A DNA stretch of 64,000 bases from JAJVID01 sp035275345 (GCA_035275345.1 DATEMY010000364.1:1-64000); one strand, 5' to 3'. Positions 15,224 to 26,281 are shown, counted from the stretch's first letter. Notes: generated from the letters alone by a model not told the origin. Numbers and translations are program-made.

Positions 15224-17146
15224 ATGGAAAAGTTAGCGGCAGTTTTATTTCTACCTTCCACATCCGACTCAATACACTATAGACCGTATTTAGATTTTGT
15301 GGGACCCACAAATTTACTTGAGTGGTTTATTGATAGATTCATTTCTGCGAACCCAACCGTTAGTTTGTATGTCCTGGCTCAGGGAGGCGCTGACTTACAG
15401 CTCGTGAGCGATAAGGCGCATTATATCAAGACTGATCACAAAACAAAGCTATTGGCATTTGCGCAGGCAGCTCGTGATATACCTAAACCTTATATAGCAT
15501 TCCTGACCTTAGGTTTTGGATTCGCCCCAAGAAGCTTATTGGAATACGCCTATTCACACCACGTATCTTCCGGCAACAACTTTACGCCCATTATAGGGCT
15601 ACCAAACGGCGTTATCCCCGAGATATACAACTCTGATCTATTATTGTCACTCCTAGATCTCAAATTCCCGTTTTTACCACCCGATCCAGTCGTAATTATT
15701 GATCGCCTCTCGCAGATTGCCAGCTCTACGGGCGAGACGCCTATACCTATAAGAGATCAGGTTCTTGATGCGGCGGCTTTGTACAATGTTGATCCGGTTG
15801 AACTACCAGAATATGTCCAGCTGGAGTACTCCAGAGATATTGACGTCGCAAGAAGCGCGATCACTGACTTATCAGCGTTGAATGATGAAGGTGGCATAGA
15901 TGGTCTTCGTTGCTGGAAACAAGCTGCGTTAGAGGAACGTCTAAATTTCCGCGGCGGGCTGGCGCGAGGAATTAATATAGAAAACGATTTTAAGAAGAAA
16001 ACTACGCGACGGCGTGTTCTTTACGTTTCTAATCCTTCGGCATTTTCTGGCGCAGAGGGAAGCTTATGTCAGCTAACCTCACGCTTGGATACAGATCGCT
16101 ACCAACCATTTGCATTAATAGGCCTGAGAGGAGTTTTTTCGGAGCGCCTAAAATCATTAGGAGTTAGTGTGATATGCCCGGATTGGGATTTTGGGAGTAA
16201 TACCTTAGATGTTTTTCTGTATCTCATGAATACCGTTCGCAGGATTCAGCCTGATATTATACACCTTAATGGTATTACAGGAATTCCAATAATGTTTGTG
16301 GCAGCCTCATTAGGTATACCCACCATCTTGCATTTACGATTTACGTCTAAACCAGGGTCAGCAGAACAATTACGGTGCGCTGATAGTTTTATCGCAGTTT
16401 CAGAATTCGTCAAGCGAGAAACCGCTAAACTCAATATAGTAAAAGACTCGATATACGTCGTCAAAAATGGGATAGATACCTGTTATTTTCGCAAGGACAT
16501 ATACAACAAGCTTGAAATGAGACAGGAATTCGGACTCCCGCTCGACTCAAAGATTGTATTAATGGTAGCTCGCTTTGCGCCATACAAACGACATGACTTA
16601 ATGTTGAAGGCTGCTGACATTATAAGAAAATTCGTTCCATCATTTCATTTAATCATCGTTGGCGAAGCTTTGGGATATCATGAATATTATGAGTCAATTC
16701 AACAGGCCAGAGATGATTTAAACTTAAATGACTGCGTAACCTTCATTGGTTTTCAAGCGGATATAAGAAAGTTAGAGGCTGCGGCTGATGTGTTAGTATC
16801 GTGTTCCGATGGCGAGCCGCTTTCACGGTGTATTATCGAAGCAATGGCCATGGAATTACCGGTAGTCGCCGTGAATTCCGGCGGTACTCCCGAAATCATC
16901 GAGGATAAAAAGACTGGTTTTATTGTAGAGAATGGCGCCCATGCGAAGTTGGCGGAGCGTTTAATCGAAGTTCTTACTGTGGATGGGCTTTGCGTACAAA
17001 TGGCGCAGGAGGCTAGAAAATTCGCGGAACGTGAGTTAGACGCTAGCATATGCGCTAACCGAACCATGGAGATATATGATTTGACATTGTCGAAGCGGCA
17101 AAATCGGCAACAAATAAACGCTCGACCCACTCAGTCGGGATGTTGA
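15224..17146 (+). CDS. two-domain glycosyltransferase, GT4 C-terminal half
   Basis: Protein of 640 residues, started at 15224 because GGAGA lies eight bases upstream; the ATG at 15206 lacks a site. Residues about 265-640 form a GT-B retaining glycosyltransferase of family GT4: start SNPSAFSGAEGSLCQL, donor-side VARFAPYKRHDLMLKAA, and the EX7E motif Glu531-Glu539 (EPLSRCIIE). Residues 1-260 begin LFLPSTSDSIHYRPYLDFVG and continue NLLEWFIDR, faintly like sugar-nucleotide cytidylyltransferases (SpsF/KdsB type); this is uncertain. There is no signal peptide, so it acts in the cytoplasm. The acceptor is unknown: the neighbouring peptide or a surface glycan are both possible. Codons rich in A and T suggest recent transfer. 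Confidence 0.75.
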   Translation: MEKLAAVLFLPSTSDSIHYRPYLDFVGPTNLLEWFIDRFISANPTVSLYVLAQGGADLQLVSDKAHYIKTDHKTKLLAFAQAARDIPKPYIAFLTLGFGFAPRSLLEYAYSHHVSSGNNFTPIIGLPNGVIPEIYNSDLLLSLLDLKFPFLPPDPVVIIDRLSQIASSTGETPIPIRDQVLDAAALYNVDPVELPEYVQLEYSRDIDVARSAITDLSALNDEGGIDGLRCWKQAALEERLNFRGGLARGINIENDFKKKTTRRRVLYVSNPSAFSGAEGSLCQLTSRLDTDRYQPFALIGLRGVFSERLKSLGVSVICPDWDFGSNTLDVFLYLMNTVRRIQPDIIHLNGITGIPIMFVAASLGIPTILHLRFTSKPGSAEQLRCADSFIAVSEFVKRETAKLNIVKDSIYVVKNGIDTCYFRKDIYNKLEMRQEFGLPLDSKIVLMVARFAPYKRHDLMLKAADIIRKFVPSFHLIIVGEALGYHEYYESIQQARDDLNLNDCVTFIGFQADIRKLEAAADVLVSCSDGEPLSRCIIEAMAMELPVVAVNSGGTPEIIEDKKTGFIVENGAHAKLAERLIEVLTVDGLCVQMAQEARKFAERELDASICANRTMEIYDLTLSKRQNRQQINARPTQSGC

Positions 17147-17488
17147 CTCTCAAAGTATCCGGCTTGCAGAAGCCTCACTACCTTTTGGAATGATTCGATC
17201 GTCGCGCCCTGTCATTCTGACCATGCCAGGCTCGGCATAGAGCGCATGCGCATGCGCAGAAGAAAATCTCTCAGCGCCGCCAGCCTCAACCCCGTCAACC
17301 GTTTCCGCCACATCACACAATCTCCAGCCGCAGCGATTGCGCGGCGGCACGTCGATTTCAATACCTAGGGTCGGGCAGGTAAGAAGCCGTCAGTGGCGAT
17401 TCCGATTCCAGAGCGGCATGCGCCTGCGGCCGGTTGGCTTCAGACCTGGCCCAAATTTTCAGAACCTTAAGAAAAAGGAGTTAAGACA
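17147..17488. other. intergenic region closing the AT-rich island
   Basis: About 340 bases without a supported gene. Composition returns to GC-rich within it. It contains a GCGCATGCGCATGCGC stretch near 17242 and a GGCTTCAG...GGCCC segment near 17440 that resembles the leader hairpin word upstream of the M4 protease gene. No tRNA or integrase remnant marking an island boundary was recognised. Confidence 0.4.
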
Positions 17489-19093
17489 ATGATGAAACCC
17501 TTCTCTATATTTCGGCGGTCACGTTGGCAAACGACATCTCTCGGTTTGCCCCTCGCAATGGCTCTGATCGGCGCGATGGCTCTCGGCCAGGAGGCTGAGC
17601 GCCCAAGTCCGAAACAGCGGGCGCAAATGGTTGAGAGAGTTGATCGCTCGGAGCCGCATCCCATTCAAACCGCGTTTGCTTACCAGGGACAGTTGAAAGA
17701 GAGCGGAACGCTGGCGAATGGCGCTTACGACGTTCAGTTTGCCCTCTACACGGCTCAGGTGGGCGGGAGCGAATTGAAATCCGTCGTCCTTGAAGACGTC
17801 ACCGTCGTCAACGGACTGTTCACTGTAAAGTTGGATTTCGGCCGGGCGGCCTTCGACAGCAAAGAGAGCTGGTTGGATGTGTCGGTGCGCGCCGGTCATA
17901 GCGTGGACGCGTTCGAGTCGCTGTCGCCCCGCCAGCGGCTGATGCCTACGCCCTATGCGATCTTTGCGCAACATGAGCAGTGGAGCTTGATTGGCGTGCT
18001 CATCGGGTTCGCCGGCGGTGAAGACAATAACGTGGTCGGAGCCGGCGCCACTCCGTTCGCCGCCGCGACCGCCACGAAGGAGGCCGACGATCGGCGCTCG
18101 AAGAGCTCTGACTCGACAAATCTTCAGGCGTCCCTGGCGGCGAGCGGCACGCCAAATTTCATCGCCAAATTCGACGGTTCGGGCAGCCCCACCGCCGATT
18201 CGATTATGTTTGACGATGGCGCTCGTGTCGCGATCGGGACCACGACTCCGCTATCTACTCTTCAAGTGCATGGCCCCGGCGGCGTGGAGCAAGGCCCGGG
18301 AGGCAGTTTCGCCACAGCGAGCGTCTTTTCCACGAACTTCCTCCTTCCTCAAGGCTTTGGGCAACTGGGACTTTTCACGACCGATCCACAGGCGCCTGAT
18401 ATCGGCGGTCAGTTGGTCCTCGGCGGGCAGGACGGTGAAACCGATAGAAGAACCTTCGCCGCCATTGCCGGGAGAAAAGAGAATAACATCGCGAGAAATC
18501 GAGATGGTTATTTGCAGTTCTCAGTCCGTTCCCAAGAGGGGCCTCCGTTCCGAGATCTCCAGGAACGGATGCGGATCACGAGCGAAGGTAACGTCGGTAT
18601 CGGGACGACAATCCCGAGCCGGAAACTGGAGGTGTTCGAGAGCGTTGATAGTTTCACTACCATGGGCATCAGAAACCCCAATCTCGGCAGCAAGGCGACC
18701 GCCGCCATAGCCGTGAATTCGGACGGCGCTCAGGGGTCTTTTATCTCCCACAGCAGTTCCTACATCGCCCCGCACCGCGCCGACCGCGTCTCCCTCGTGG
18801 CCGAAAGTAACGCCGCGGGCGTGGATGTGGTGACTACCCAGGGGAGCGGCGACATCCGGCTGTTTACTGGCGGATATTCGGACTTCAACGAGCGGATGAG
18901 GGTAACCAACGGTGGCGCCGTCGGCGTCGGAACGACCTTGCCCAAAACCAGGCTTCACGTCGAAGGCGGCAAAATCCTCGTGGGGTCCGCGGGGCAGGGA
19001 ATCATTCTCAAATCGCCGAATGGCGCAGTCTGTCGCGAGCTGACCATCAACAATTTAGGGGGGATCACGCTGAACGCCATAGCGTGTCCCTAG
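17489..19093 (+). CDS. exported beta-rich protein with VGIGTTxP repeats
   Basis: Protein of 534 residues with AAGGAG nine bases before the start. A short hydrophobic segment (LGLPLAMALIGAMALG) suggests export. Residues about 65-160 form a domain seen widely in exported proteins of acidobacteria and planctomycetes (FAYQGQLKESGTLANGAYDV through LSPRQRLMPTPYAIFAQ). The C-terminal half has three VxIGTTxPxxxLxV units (near AIGTTTPLSTLQV, GIGTTIPSRKLEV and GVGTTLPKTRLHV), as in tail-fibre or adhesin-like beta structures. No enzyme motif is visible. A surface or extracellular structural role is inferred. A strong hairpin follows the gene. Confidence 0.65.
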   Translation: MMKPFSIFRRSRWQTTSLGLPLAMALIGAMALGQEAERPSPKQRAQMVERVDRSEPHPIQTAFAYQGQLKESGTLANGAYDVQFALYTAQVGGSELKSVVLEDVTVVNGLFTVKLDFGRAAFDSKESWLDVSVRAGHSVDAFESLSPRQRLMPTPYAIFAQHEQWSLIGVLIGFAGGEDNNVVGAGATPFAAATATKEADDRRSKSSDSTNLQASLAASGTPNFIAKFDGSGSPTADSIMFDDGARVAIGTTTPLSTLQVHGPGGVEQGPGGSFATASVFSTNFLLPQGFGQLGLFTTDPQAPDIGGQLVLGGQDGETDRRTFAAIAGRKENNIARNRDGYLQFSVRSQEGPPFRDLQERMRITSEGNVGIGTTIPSRKLEVFESVDSFTTMGIRNPNLGSKATAAIAVNSDGAQGSFISHSSSYIAPHRADRVSLVAESNAAGVDVVTTQGSGDIRLFTGGYSDFNERMRVTNGGAVGVGTTLPKTRLHVEGGKILVGSAGQGIILKSPNGAVCRELTINNLGGITLNAIACP

Positions 19094-19166
19094 TCGCCGG
19101 ACACGCGACAATCATCCCGCCCGATATCGTAACAGGTGAGGAGCCCCTGGTTACGCAGTGTGTAGA

Positions 19167-19229
19167 AGAGTACGGAACAGACGGAAACCAGCTTTGATAT
19201 TGCCTTTCCGTCTGTTCCGTACTCTCTTT
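19167..19229. terminator. 21-bp perfect hairpin between convergent genes
   Basis: Arms 19167-19187 and 19205-19225 pair perfectly over 21 bases around a 17-base loop and are followed on the plus strand by CTTTT. It separates convergent genes ending at 19093 and 19274. The arm is much longer than a normal terminator stem. Confidence 0.75.
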
Positions 19230-19273
19230 TCTCGCTTCAGGAAAAGCCCATCTAGAGGCCAGGCTCGGCATTA

Positions 19274-22200
19274 TCAATCCGGTTTGCTTCCGTCAGCCAG
19301 AATCGGTTTGACGGCGGCCGGATAGACGCCGCTTTCAGCCATCTCTTTCGACAGCGATGAGAAATCGGCGATCAGTAGGTTGGCGTCCTGAATCGCTTTC
19401 TCCACCGCCACGCGGACTTCTGGAATCTGGCGGCTCTGCGTCTCGGACGGGCGTGAAGTCGAAGCCATGACGCCGCTCTTCAACTGGCCGATTCGGGAAC
19501 GGAGCGCGCGGGCGAAGCTTTCGAAATCGCCCGTTACGAGGGGGTCGCCCATCCCGATGCCGAATTGGCGGCCGACCGGTTGAAACTTTTTAGCGAACTC
19601 TTCAATTTTGGTCTTCAACGCTGCTGGCGCGTCTTTATTGTCTTTTATGGCCTGCTGCATCGCGGTCAGTCGCTGATTGAGCGCGCCGACGCTGTCCGAA
19701 GCTTCGTTGAACGTCTTCTGAATTCGATGGAGCTCCATTGCGGCGTCGAATGCGGCGCGGCGATCAGCCTCGGCGATGGTTATTTCCTGATCGCCCAGCA
19801 CAGTGAAAGTATTCGTCCCGATCTCCTTGCCCTCAACTTTCAAGGTGACCTGATATTGCCCGGGCATGACGAACGGTCCGGTCAAACCGGAGCCACCGCC
19901 GCCACCGCCGCCGCCGCCGCCGGGGCCTTGCTGCTGAACGCGCGGTTGTGGAAGCGGTTCCACGCGCAAATCCCAGAGCGCGGTGTTGACGCCCGCATCC
20001 GTCTTGTTTTTCAGCGCATCGCCCGAAAGTTCGCGCACGATCTTGCCCGACGAATCTTTGACCACGAGCGACAGGCTCTTGGCCGGCGCTTTCAGGAAGT
20101 AGTTGAACGACGCCGCGACCTCAGGGTTTTTGCCGAGGAATTGCATGTCGCCCTCGAAATCACGGCTGCGGTCATTGGCCAGGTTCATTTGCGTCGCCGC
20201 GCGCGCGTCGAAGAGGAACGCGTCTTTCGATCGGGCTAAGGCGAACTGTTGGAAGGGCGTAAGGTCGTCAAGAATCCAGACGCCGCGTCCGTGAGTGGCC
20301 AAGATCATCGCGTTGTCGCGTGGGTGCAGCGTGATCTCGTATATCGGCACGGTCGGCAGATTGGCCTTGACGCGCATCCATTGCTTGCCGCGATCAAACG
20401 AAACAAACAGGCCGCGCTCCGTGCCCAGATAGAGGGTATCGGGGTTTCTCAAATCCTCGGTGATGGCGCGCGCGACCTCTCCCTTCGGCAGATCGCCGGC
20501 GATTGATTGCCAGGTCTGGCCATAATCGCGACTGGCGTATACGTAGGTGTTGAAATTGTTAAGGCGGTGCCCGTCGAAGGTCGCATAGACCGTGGCTTCA
20601 TCGAAGCGCGACGGCGCAAACTTTGAAACGTAAGTGTTCGCGGGCAACCCCGGAACTTTCGACGTGACGTTGGCCCAGTTCGCGCCATCGTCGCGTGAGA
20701 CGCTGACTACGCCATCGTCGGAGCCTGCGTAATACAGACCGGCCTTCTTCGGCGACTCGGCGAAGCTCACCAGATTGCCGTAAGAGCCGACGCCGTCGTT
20801 TTTGGCGATCGTGATCTCCTTGCCTTTGACGCCCATCAATTCAAGGGTGTCCCGGTCGGTGTTGGTGGTCAGATCGGGGCTGATCGGTTTCCACGAATGC
20901 CCCCGGTCGGTTGATTTCAAGACTCGATCGGCGCATACGAAGATCGTCGCGGGATTGTGCGGCGAAATCAGCATCGGCGTGTCCCAGTTCCACCGGTACG
21001 GCTTTTCGCCTTCATGCGGTTCGGGTCGAATCGTTTTGCGCTCATTGGTTGCGCGGTCAACGCGGTTCATCCGGCCGTCCTGCGATTCGGAGTACATGAC
21101 GCGGCTGTCGGAAGGGTCAATCAGCGCGACGAAACCGTCGCCGCCGCCTATGATCCACCATTCGTCATTGCCTATGCCGGACGCGGATCGTACGGCGCTC
21201 GGCCCGCACCACGTGTAGTTGTCCTGCAACCCACCACAAACGCTGTAAGGTGTCTTGAAGTCGTAGCTGATGTGATAGAACTGCGAGAGGTTCGTGTTGC
21301 GCAAAAAGACGTAGTTCTTGCTGCGGTCGTAAGAGACGCCCACGCCGCCGTCGCCGCCAATCATCAGGTGGTTCGAGTTGTTCGGATTGATCCACATCGC
21401 GTGGAAATCGACGTGAATCTTACGCGCGCCGTCACTGCGGAACGTCTTGCCGCCGTCGTCGGAGACATGAAGTTGCACGCCGAGGACATAGATTCGTTGA
21501 TCGTTGTTCGGGTCAATGCGGATTTGAGAGAAATACATCGGGCGTGGGTTGGTGTTGGACATCTTCGCCCACGTCGCGCCACTGTCTTCAGAGCGATAGA
21601 CGCCGCTTTCCTTCGGATGCTCGACGCGCGCGTAAACGATGTTCGGATCGCGACGATAAACATCCATCCCGATGCGTCCCATCGGCCCTTCGGGCAATCC
21701 CTTCGTCAGCTTCGCCCATGTGCGCCCGGCGTCGGTTGATTTCCAGATCGCGCTGCCCGGGCCACCGCCGTTCATCCCCCACGTCGAGCGCCGTCGCTGA
21801 TAGGTCGCCGCGTATAGAGTCTTGTTGTTCGACGGATCCATCACTAACTCGGTCGCGCCCGTGTTCTCGTCGGTCGACAAAACGCGGCTCCAGGTCAATC
21901 CTCCGTCAGCGGTTTTATAAACTCCTCGATCTCCTCCCGGCCCCCACAGGCTGCCCAAAGCCGCGACATAAACGACATCGTGATCTACCGGATCAACGAT
22001 GATGCGGGCGATCTGCTTGGAATCTCGCAGCCCCACGTTCTTCCAGGTCTTCCCGCCGTCAGTCGATTTGTAGACTCCATCGCCCCAGGACGAACTCTGG
22101 CGGTTGTTGTTTTCACCCGTCCCGACCCAAACGAGATTCGGGTCGTTCGGCGCCATGGCCACATCGCCGATTGACGAGGTCGTCTCGTTGTCGAAGACCG

Positions 22201-22471
22201 ATTCAAACGTAGTCCCGTTGTTGACTGTCTTCAAAAGCCCGCCGGTCGCTGTAGCCACGTAAAAGGTCGCCGGATTGCTTTCGAGCACTGCGAAATCGTC
22301 GATGCGGCCTCCGACCGTGGCCGGGCCGATTTCTCGGAACCACAATTTGTCGAACGGCGAACTGGCCGGTGAATTGCTGTTCTGCGTTCGGCCCGCTGGA
22401 TTCCAGACCAGAAGCGGAGAAACGAGCGCGATCATAAGAAACGCGCGAGCGATGATGCGTGCGGTCGCCAT
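19274..22471 (-). CDS. exported VPS10/BNR-type beta-propeller protein
   Basis: Protein of 1065 residues. The start at 22471 is supported by AGGAGG eight bases upstream and a signal peptide (MATARIIARAFLMIALVSPL); a longer frame running to 22768 crosses the promoter region and is rejected. Many BNR/sortilin-like units with Asp-box pattern SxDxGxTW are seen (YKSTDGGKTW, YKTADGGLTW, YRSEDSGATW, WKSTDAGRTW, LKSTDRGHSW). A poly-Gly linker (about 12 Gly) precedes a C-terminal alpha-helical and beta region. The fold should be a multi-bladed propeller; such proteins are common in acidobacteria and Bacteroidetes and their function is unproven. No glycosidase residues can be assigned with confidence. 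Confidence 0.8.
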   Translation of the reverse strand: MATARIIARAFLMIALVSPLLVWNPAGRTQNSNSPASSPFDKLWFREIGPATVGGRIDDFAVLESNPATFYVATATGGLLKTVNNGTTFESVFDNETTSSIGDVAMAPNDPNLVWVGTGENNNRQSSSWGDGVYKSTDGGKTWKNVGLRDSKQIARIIVDPVDHDVVYVAALGSLWGPGGDRGVYKTADGGLTWSRVLSTDENTGATELVMDPSNNKTLYAATYQRRRSTWGMNGGGPGSAIWKSTDAGRTWAKLTKGLPEGPMGRIGMDVYRRDPNIVYARVEHPKESGVYRSEDSGATWAKMSNTNPRPMYFSQIRIDPNNDQRIYVLGVQLHVSDDGGKTFRSDGARKIHVDFHAMWINPNNSNHLMIGGDGGVGVSYDRSKNYVFLRNTNLSQFYHISYDFKTPYSVCGGLQDNYTWCGPSAVRSASGIGNDEWWIIGGGDGFVALIDPSDSRVMYSESQDGRMNRVDRATNERKTIRPEPHEGEKPYRWNWDTPMLISPHNPATIFVCADRVLKSTDRGHSWKPISPDLTTNTDRDTLELMGVKGKEITIAKNDGVGSYGNLVSFAESPKKAGLYYAGSDDGVVSVSRDDGANWANVTSKVPGLPANTYVSKFAPSRFDEATVYATFDGHRLNNFNTYVYASRDYGQTWQSIAGDLPKGEVARAITEDLRNPDTLYLGTERGLFVSFDRGKQWMRVKANLPTVPIYEITLHPRDNAMILATHGRGVWILDDLTPFQQFALARSKDAFLFDARAATQMNLANDRSRDFEGDMQFLGKNPEVAASFNYFLKAPAKSLSLVVKDSSGKIVRELSGDALKNKTDAGVNTALWDLRVEPLPQPRVQQQGPGGGGGGGGGGSGLTGPFVMPGQYQVTLKVEGKEIGTNTFTVLGDQEITIAEADRRAAFDAAMELHRIQKTFNEASDSVGALNQRLTAMQQAIKDNKDAPAALKTKIEEFAKKFQPVGRQFGIGMGDPLVTGDFESFARALRSRIGQLKSGVMASTSRPSETQSRQIPEVRVAVEKAIQDANLLIADFSSLSKEMAESGVYPAAVKPILADGSKPD

Positions 22472-22892
22472 GAAGCTTTCCTCCTGATAGGCGGTTACGG
22501 AAACTGTCGACAGTCCATACGGCTTATGGACATAAACCGTGCGAGTGATGATTGCGAGTCGCTTGTTGTCCGAAAATATCAGCGTAGTGACGAATTTATT
22601 CGTCACGTGATGAGTAAATTCGTCGTATAGAGTAGAAAGGCAATACTGCGACGTGAATTTTACAGATGTAAAGGGCGAAGTGGAATGGCGCCGCGGCGCC
22701 ATTAAGGTCAAATGCTTACAGACCGCGATTCGGAGTTGTCTTTTTATTAGTCTCCGGCTTATACTCACGTTTACTTACCGATCGGTAGGTTTTTGGGTCG
22801 GTCGTTTTATTGTTCACCGAAAATGCGCTGACGCGGCGGAGGCATCCGCGATTTAACAACGAGAAAGACTGGAACGAACCAGGGGGTGGGAT
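22472..22892. other. divergent promoter region
   Basis: About 420 bases between divergent start codons at 22471 and 22893. No gene is supported. It contains the palindromic operator at 22773-22790, listed separately, and an AT-rich stretch near 22500-22650 that could hold the minus-strand promoter. Confidence 0.5.
22773..22790. promoter_or_regulatory. TetR-type palindromic operator candidate
   Basis: TACCGATCGGTA at 22776-22787 is a perfect 12-base palindrome; the flanks ACT and GGT extend it to 18 bases with one mismatched pair. Shape and sequence are typical of TetR/AcrR-family operators. It lies about 100 bases before the monooxygenase-like gene. No TetR gene is present in the window. Confidence 0.45.
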
Positions 22893-24164
<1,272 letters not shown>

Positions 24165-24168
24165 CTTT

Positions 24169-25461
24169 TCACTCCCTATGTTGGGCGTCCGGCGCGTCCA
24201 AAGCCATGGCAGGCCGGACGCTCAACGACTCATCTTTGCGCGGCGCCATAGTCACGCCCCGATGCGCCATCTCCTGAATCTCTTCCTCCGCATAACCGAG
24301 CGAACGGAGTAATTCCAGTGAATGCTCGCCGACTTCCGGCGCCGGCGCGGGCGTTTGCTTGACGGCTCCGTTCAAGTTGACCGGGTTGTTGACTGTCATG
24401 ATCTTTCCGATCCGCGGATGATCCAGTTCGGTGAAGACACCGTTGTCCAGCATCTGTGGGTCCGCCGCGACCTGATGGATTGTCGGTATCAGTCCCCAGA
24501 TGACCCCCTCTCGCTCGAACAATTTCGCCCACTCAGACATATCTTTTTCGGCCAGCGCCTGATCCAGGATGCCGACGACCTCCGTCGCATTCTCCCTGCG
24601 CGCCTGGGCCGTCGCGTAGCGCGGATCATCGGTCAGCTCCGGTCGCCCGATTGCGCGGCAGATGCGTCCCCAGTCGTTGGACGGGTCGAGACAGCAGAAA
24701 ATGAACCGCTGAAGGTCGCGCGTCTGATACTGGTTGACCATCGGGTTGATCGGCGTGAAGCGTGTGCGGCGTGTTGGGAACTCCGCGCCCACCAGCGCCG
24801 CCTGAATCTGGCAACTGTTGCTCCAGGCGCCGATGGCCATCAGCGAAGTCGAGACTTTGGCGCCGCGCCCGGTGATCTGGCGTTGATAGAGCGCGAGCAT
24901 AATCGCGCCGAACATCGCCAGCGAGGCCGGATGATCTCCGGTCCCGCAAGGCGTCGAGCCGGTCTGCACCGTCAGGTCATACATTATCCCCGTCAGGCCT
25001 GAGCGCGCCCAGTACGCCGTCGTGTCGTAGCCCGGCTTGTTGGCGTCTTCGCCCTCTTCGCCGTAACCGGTGATATGCGCATAGATCAGTCGAGCGTTGA
25101 GCGGCGCAAGGTCTTCATACCTGACAGAGAATTTCTCGGCCAGTTCAGGAGGATAGTTCGTGATGAAGATATCGGCGGTCGCCGTCAGCCGGCGCAACGC
25201 CTCGCGCCCGGATTCGTCACGCAAATTCAGCGCGAGGCTCTTCTTGTTGCGCGAATCGAGCAGCCAACAGTAGTTATGCTCCGAGACAGGCATGCCTGGC
25301 AGGAATGAGAGGTAGCGATATGGATCGCCGTGTGGGGGCCTCTCGATCTTGATCACCTCGGCGCCAAAGTCGGACAGGATCGTGGCGGCCGCCGGGCCGG
25401 CGATATACGTCCCGCAATCTACCACGCGCAAACCGGAGAGGATGTTTTTATGATCGGTCAT
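24169..25461 (-). CDS. family III CoA-transferase (CaiB/BaiF type)
   Basis: Protein of 430 residues. The ATG at 25461 overlaps the stop of the BtpA-like gene (ATGA) and is followed by the typical family III start (LSGLRVVDCGTYIAGPAAA...DFGAEVIKIERPPHGDP). The frame stays open upstream but only as a shadow of the BtpA gene. Members move CoA between carboxylic acids in catabolic pathways; the substrate is unknown. It is translationally coupled to the BtpA-like gene and follows an acyl-CoA carboxylase subunit, so a shared route for a branched or odd carboxylic acid is likely. Confidence 0.85.
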   Translation of the reverse strand: MTDHKNILSGLRVVDCGTYIAGPAAATILSDFGAEVIKIERPPHGDPYRYLSFLPGMPVSEHNYCWLLDSRNKKSLALNLRDESGREALRRLTATADIFITNYPPELAEKFSVRYEDLAPLNARLIYAHITGYGEEGEDANKPGYDTTAYWARSGLTGIMYDLTVQTGSTPCGTGDHPASLAMFGAIMLALYQRQITGRGAKVSTSLMAIGAWSNSCQIQAALVGAEFPTRRTRFTPINPMVNQYQTRDLQRFIFCCLDPSNDWGRICRAIGRPELTDDPRYATAQARRENATEVVGILDQALAEKDMSEWAKLFEREGVIWGLIPTIHQVAADPQMLDNGVFTELDHPRIGKIMTVNNPVNLNGAVKQTPAPAPEVGEHSLELLRSLGYAEEEIQEMAHRGVTMAPRKDESLSVRPAMALDAPDAQHRE

Positions 25462-26261
25462 CGTCGGTCCCTTTCCACCAAAGTCATCAATCGTCTCACT
25501 CTTTCCGCATCGACCGGATTCGCCCAATGCCCGTCCGCTTTGAAATACGTGCCGATGATGAATCCGTCGGCGGCCTGATAAAAATCGGCGATGTTGTTCG
25601 CGTCGACGCCTGAGCCCAGCAGCACGGGCAATCGGCAATGCGACTTGGCTTCCTCCACGTCGGCGATTTTCGGCGCATCGCCGGTGACGCTGCCTGTTAC
25701 GATCACCGCGTCGCCGCGCATGAACTCCACCGCTTCGGCTGTCGCGCCGAGACTGACGTCGGCGGTGATAGCGTGCGACGAATGTTTCTTCTTCACGTCG
25801 GTCCACACCTGCGCGCGGTCGGCGCCGATCATCTTGCGATAGCGCAGCAGCTGGGCGGCGGAGGATTGGATCACCCCTTCGTCGGCCACATGCGCGAACG
25901 CGTAAGCCTCCGCGCGGATGAAGTCGAGGTCGGCGGCGTGGGCCACGGCCATCGCTTCGATATTGGCCCCGGCGAGGATTTGGATACCTGTGGGCAATTG
26001 GCATTCGGCTTTTACGGCGTGGCCGATGACGGCCATCGCTGCGACGATCTCAGGTCCGACCGAGCCGCGCAGGTAAGGCGTGTCGTGCATGTTTTCGATG
26101 ATGATCCCGTCCACGCCGCCGTCGCGGTAGACAGCCGCTTCGCGGACCGCTTGAGCGATTATTTCACTCACCGGCAGTTTGTTCATGGGCGCGCCAGGCA
26201 AGGCGGCGACGTGAATCACTCCGATGACCGGTTTGCGATTTGAAAAAAGGTTGTTCAGCAT
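25458..26261 (-). CDS. BtpA/SgcQ-family TIM-barrel protein
   Basis: Protein of 267 residues with the family start KPVIGVIHVAALPGAPMN and conserved GGVDGIIIENMHDTPY, GANIEAMAVAHAADLDFIRAEAY and LLGSGVDANNIADFYQAADGFIIGTYFK segments. The family is named for BtpA, a cyanobacterial photosystem I biogenesis protein, and SgcQ; its biochemical role outside cyanobacteria is not established. Here it sits between acyl-CoA carboxylase and CoA-transferase genes, 20 bases after the first and overlapping the second by four. That context suggests metabolism of an organic acid or sugar derivative rather than photosynthesis. Confidence 0.85.
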   Translation of the reverse strand: MLNNLFSNRKPVIGVIHVAALPGAPMNKLPVSEIIAQAVREAAVYRDGGVDGIIIENMHDTPYLRGSVGPEIVAAMAVIGHAVKAECQLPTGIQILAGANIEAMAVAHAADLDFIRAEAYAFAHVADEGVIQSSAAQLLRYRKMIGADRAQVWTDVKKKHSSHAITADVSLGATAEAVEFMRGDAVIVTGSVTGDAPKIADVEEAKSHCRLPVLLGSGVDANNIADFYQAADGFIIGTYFKADGHWANPVDAERVRRLMTLVERDRR

Positions 26262-26281
26262 AGCGCCATCTCGTCATCACT

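Noticed and set aside
13980..17150. Prophage or transposon interpretation of the AT-rich block
   Set aside because: No integrase, transposase, attachment repeat or tRNA boundary could be seen; only composition supports transfer.
22472..22768. N-terminal extension of the BNR propeller gene
   Set aside because: The AGGAGG and signal peptide at 22471 mark the real start, and the extension crosses the divergent promoter region.
25462..26004. N-terminal extension of the CoA-transferase frame
   Set aside because: It is an Arg-rich shadow of the BtpA-like gene; the family start and ATGA overlap are at 25461.
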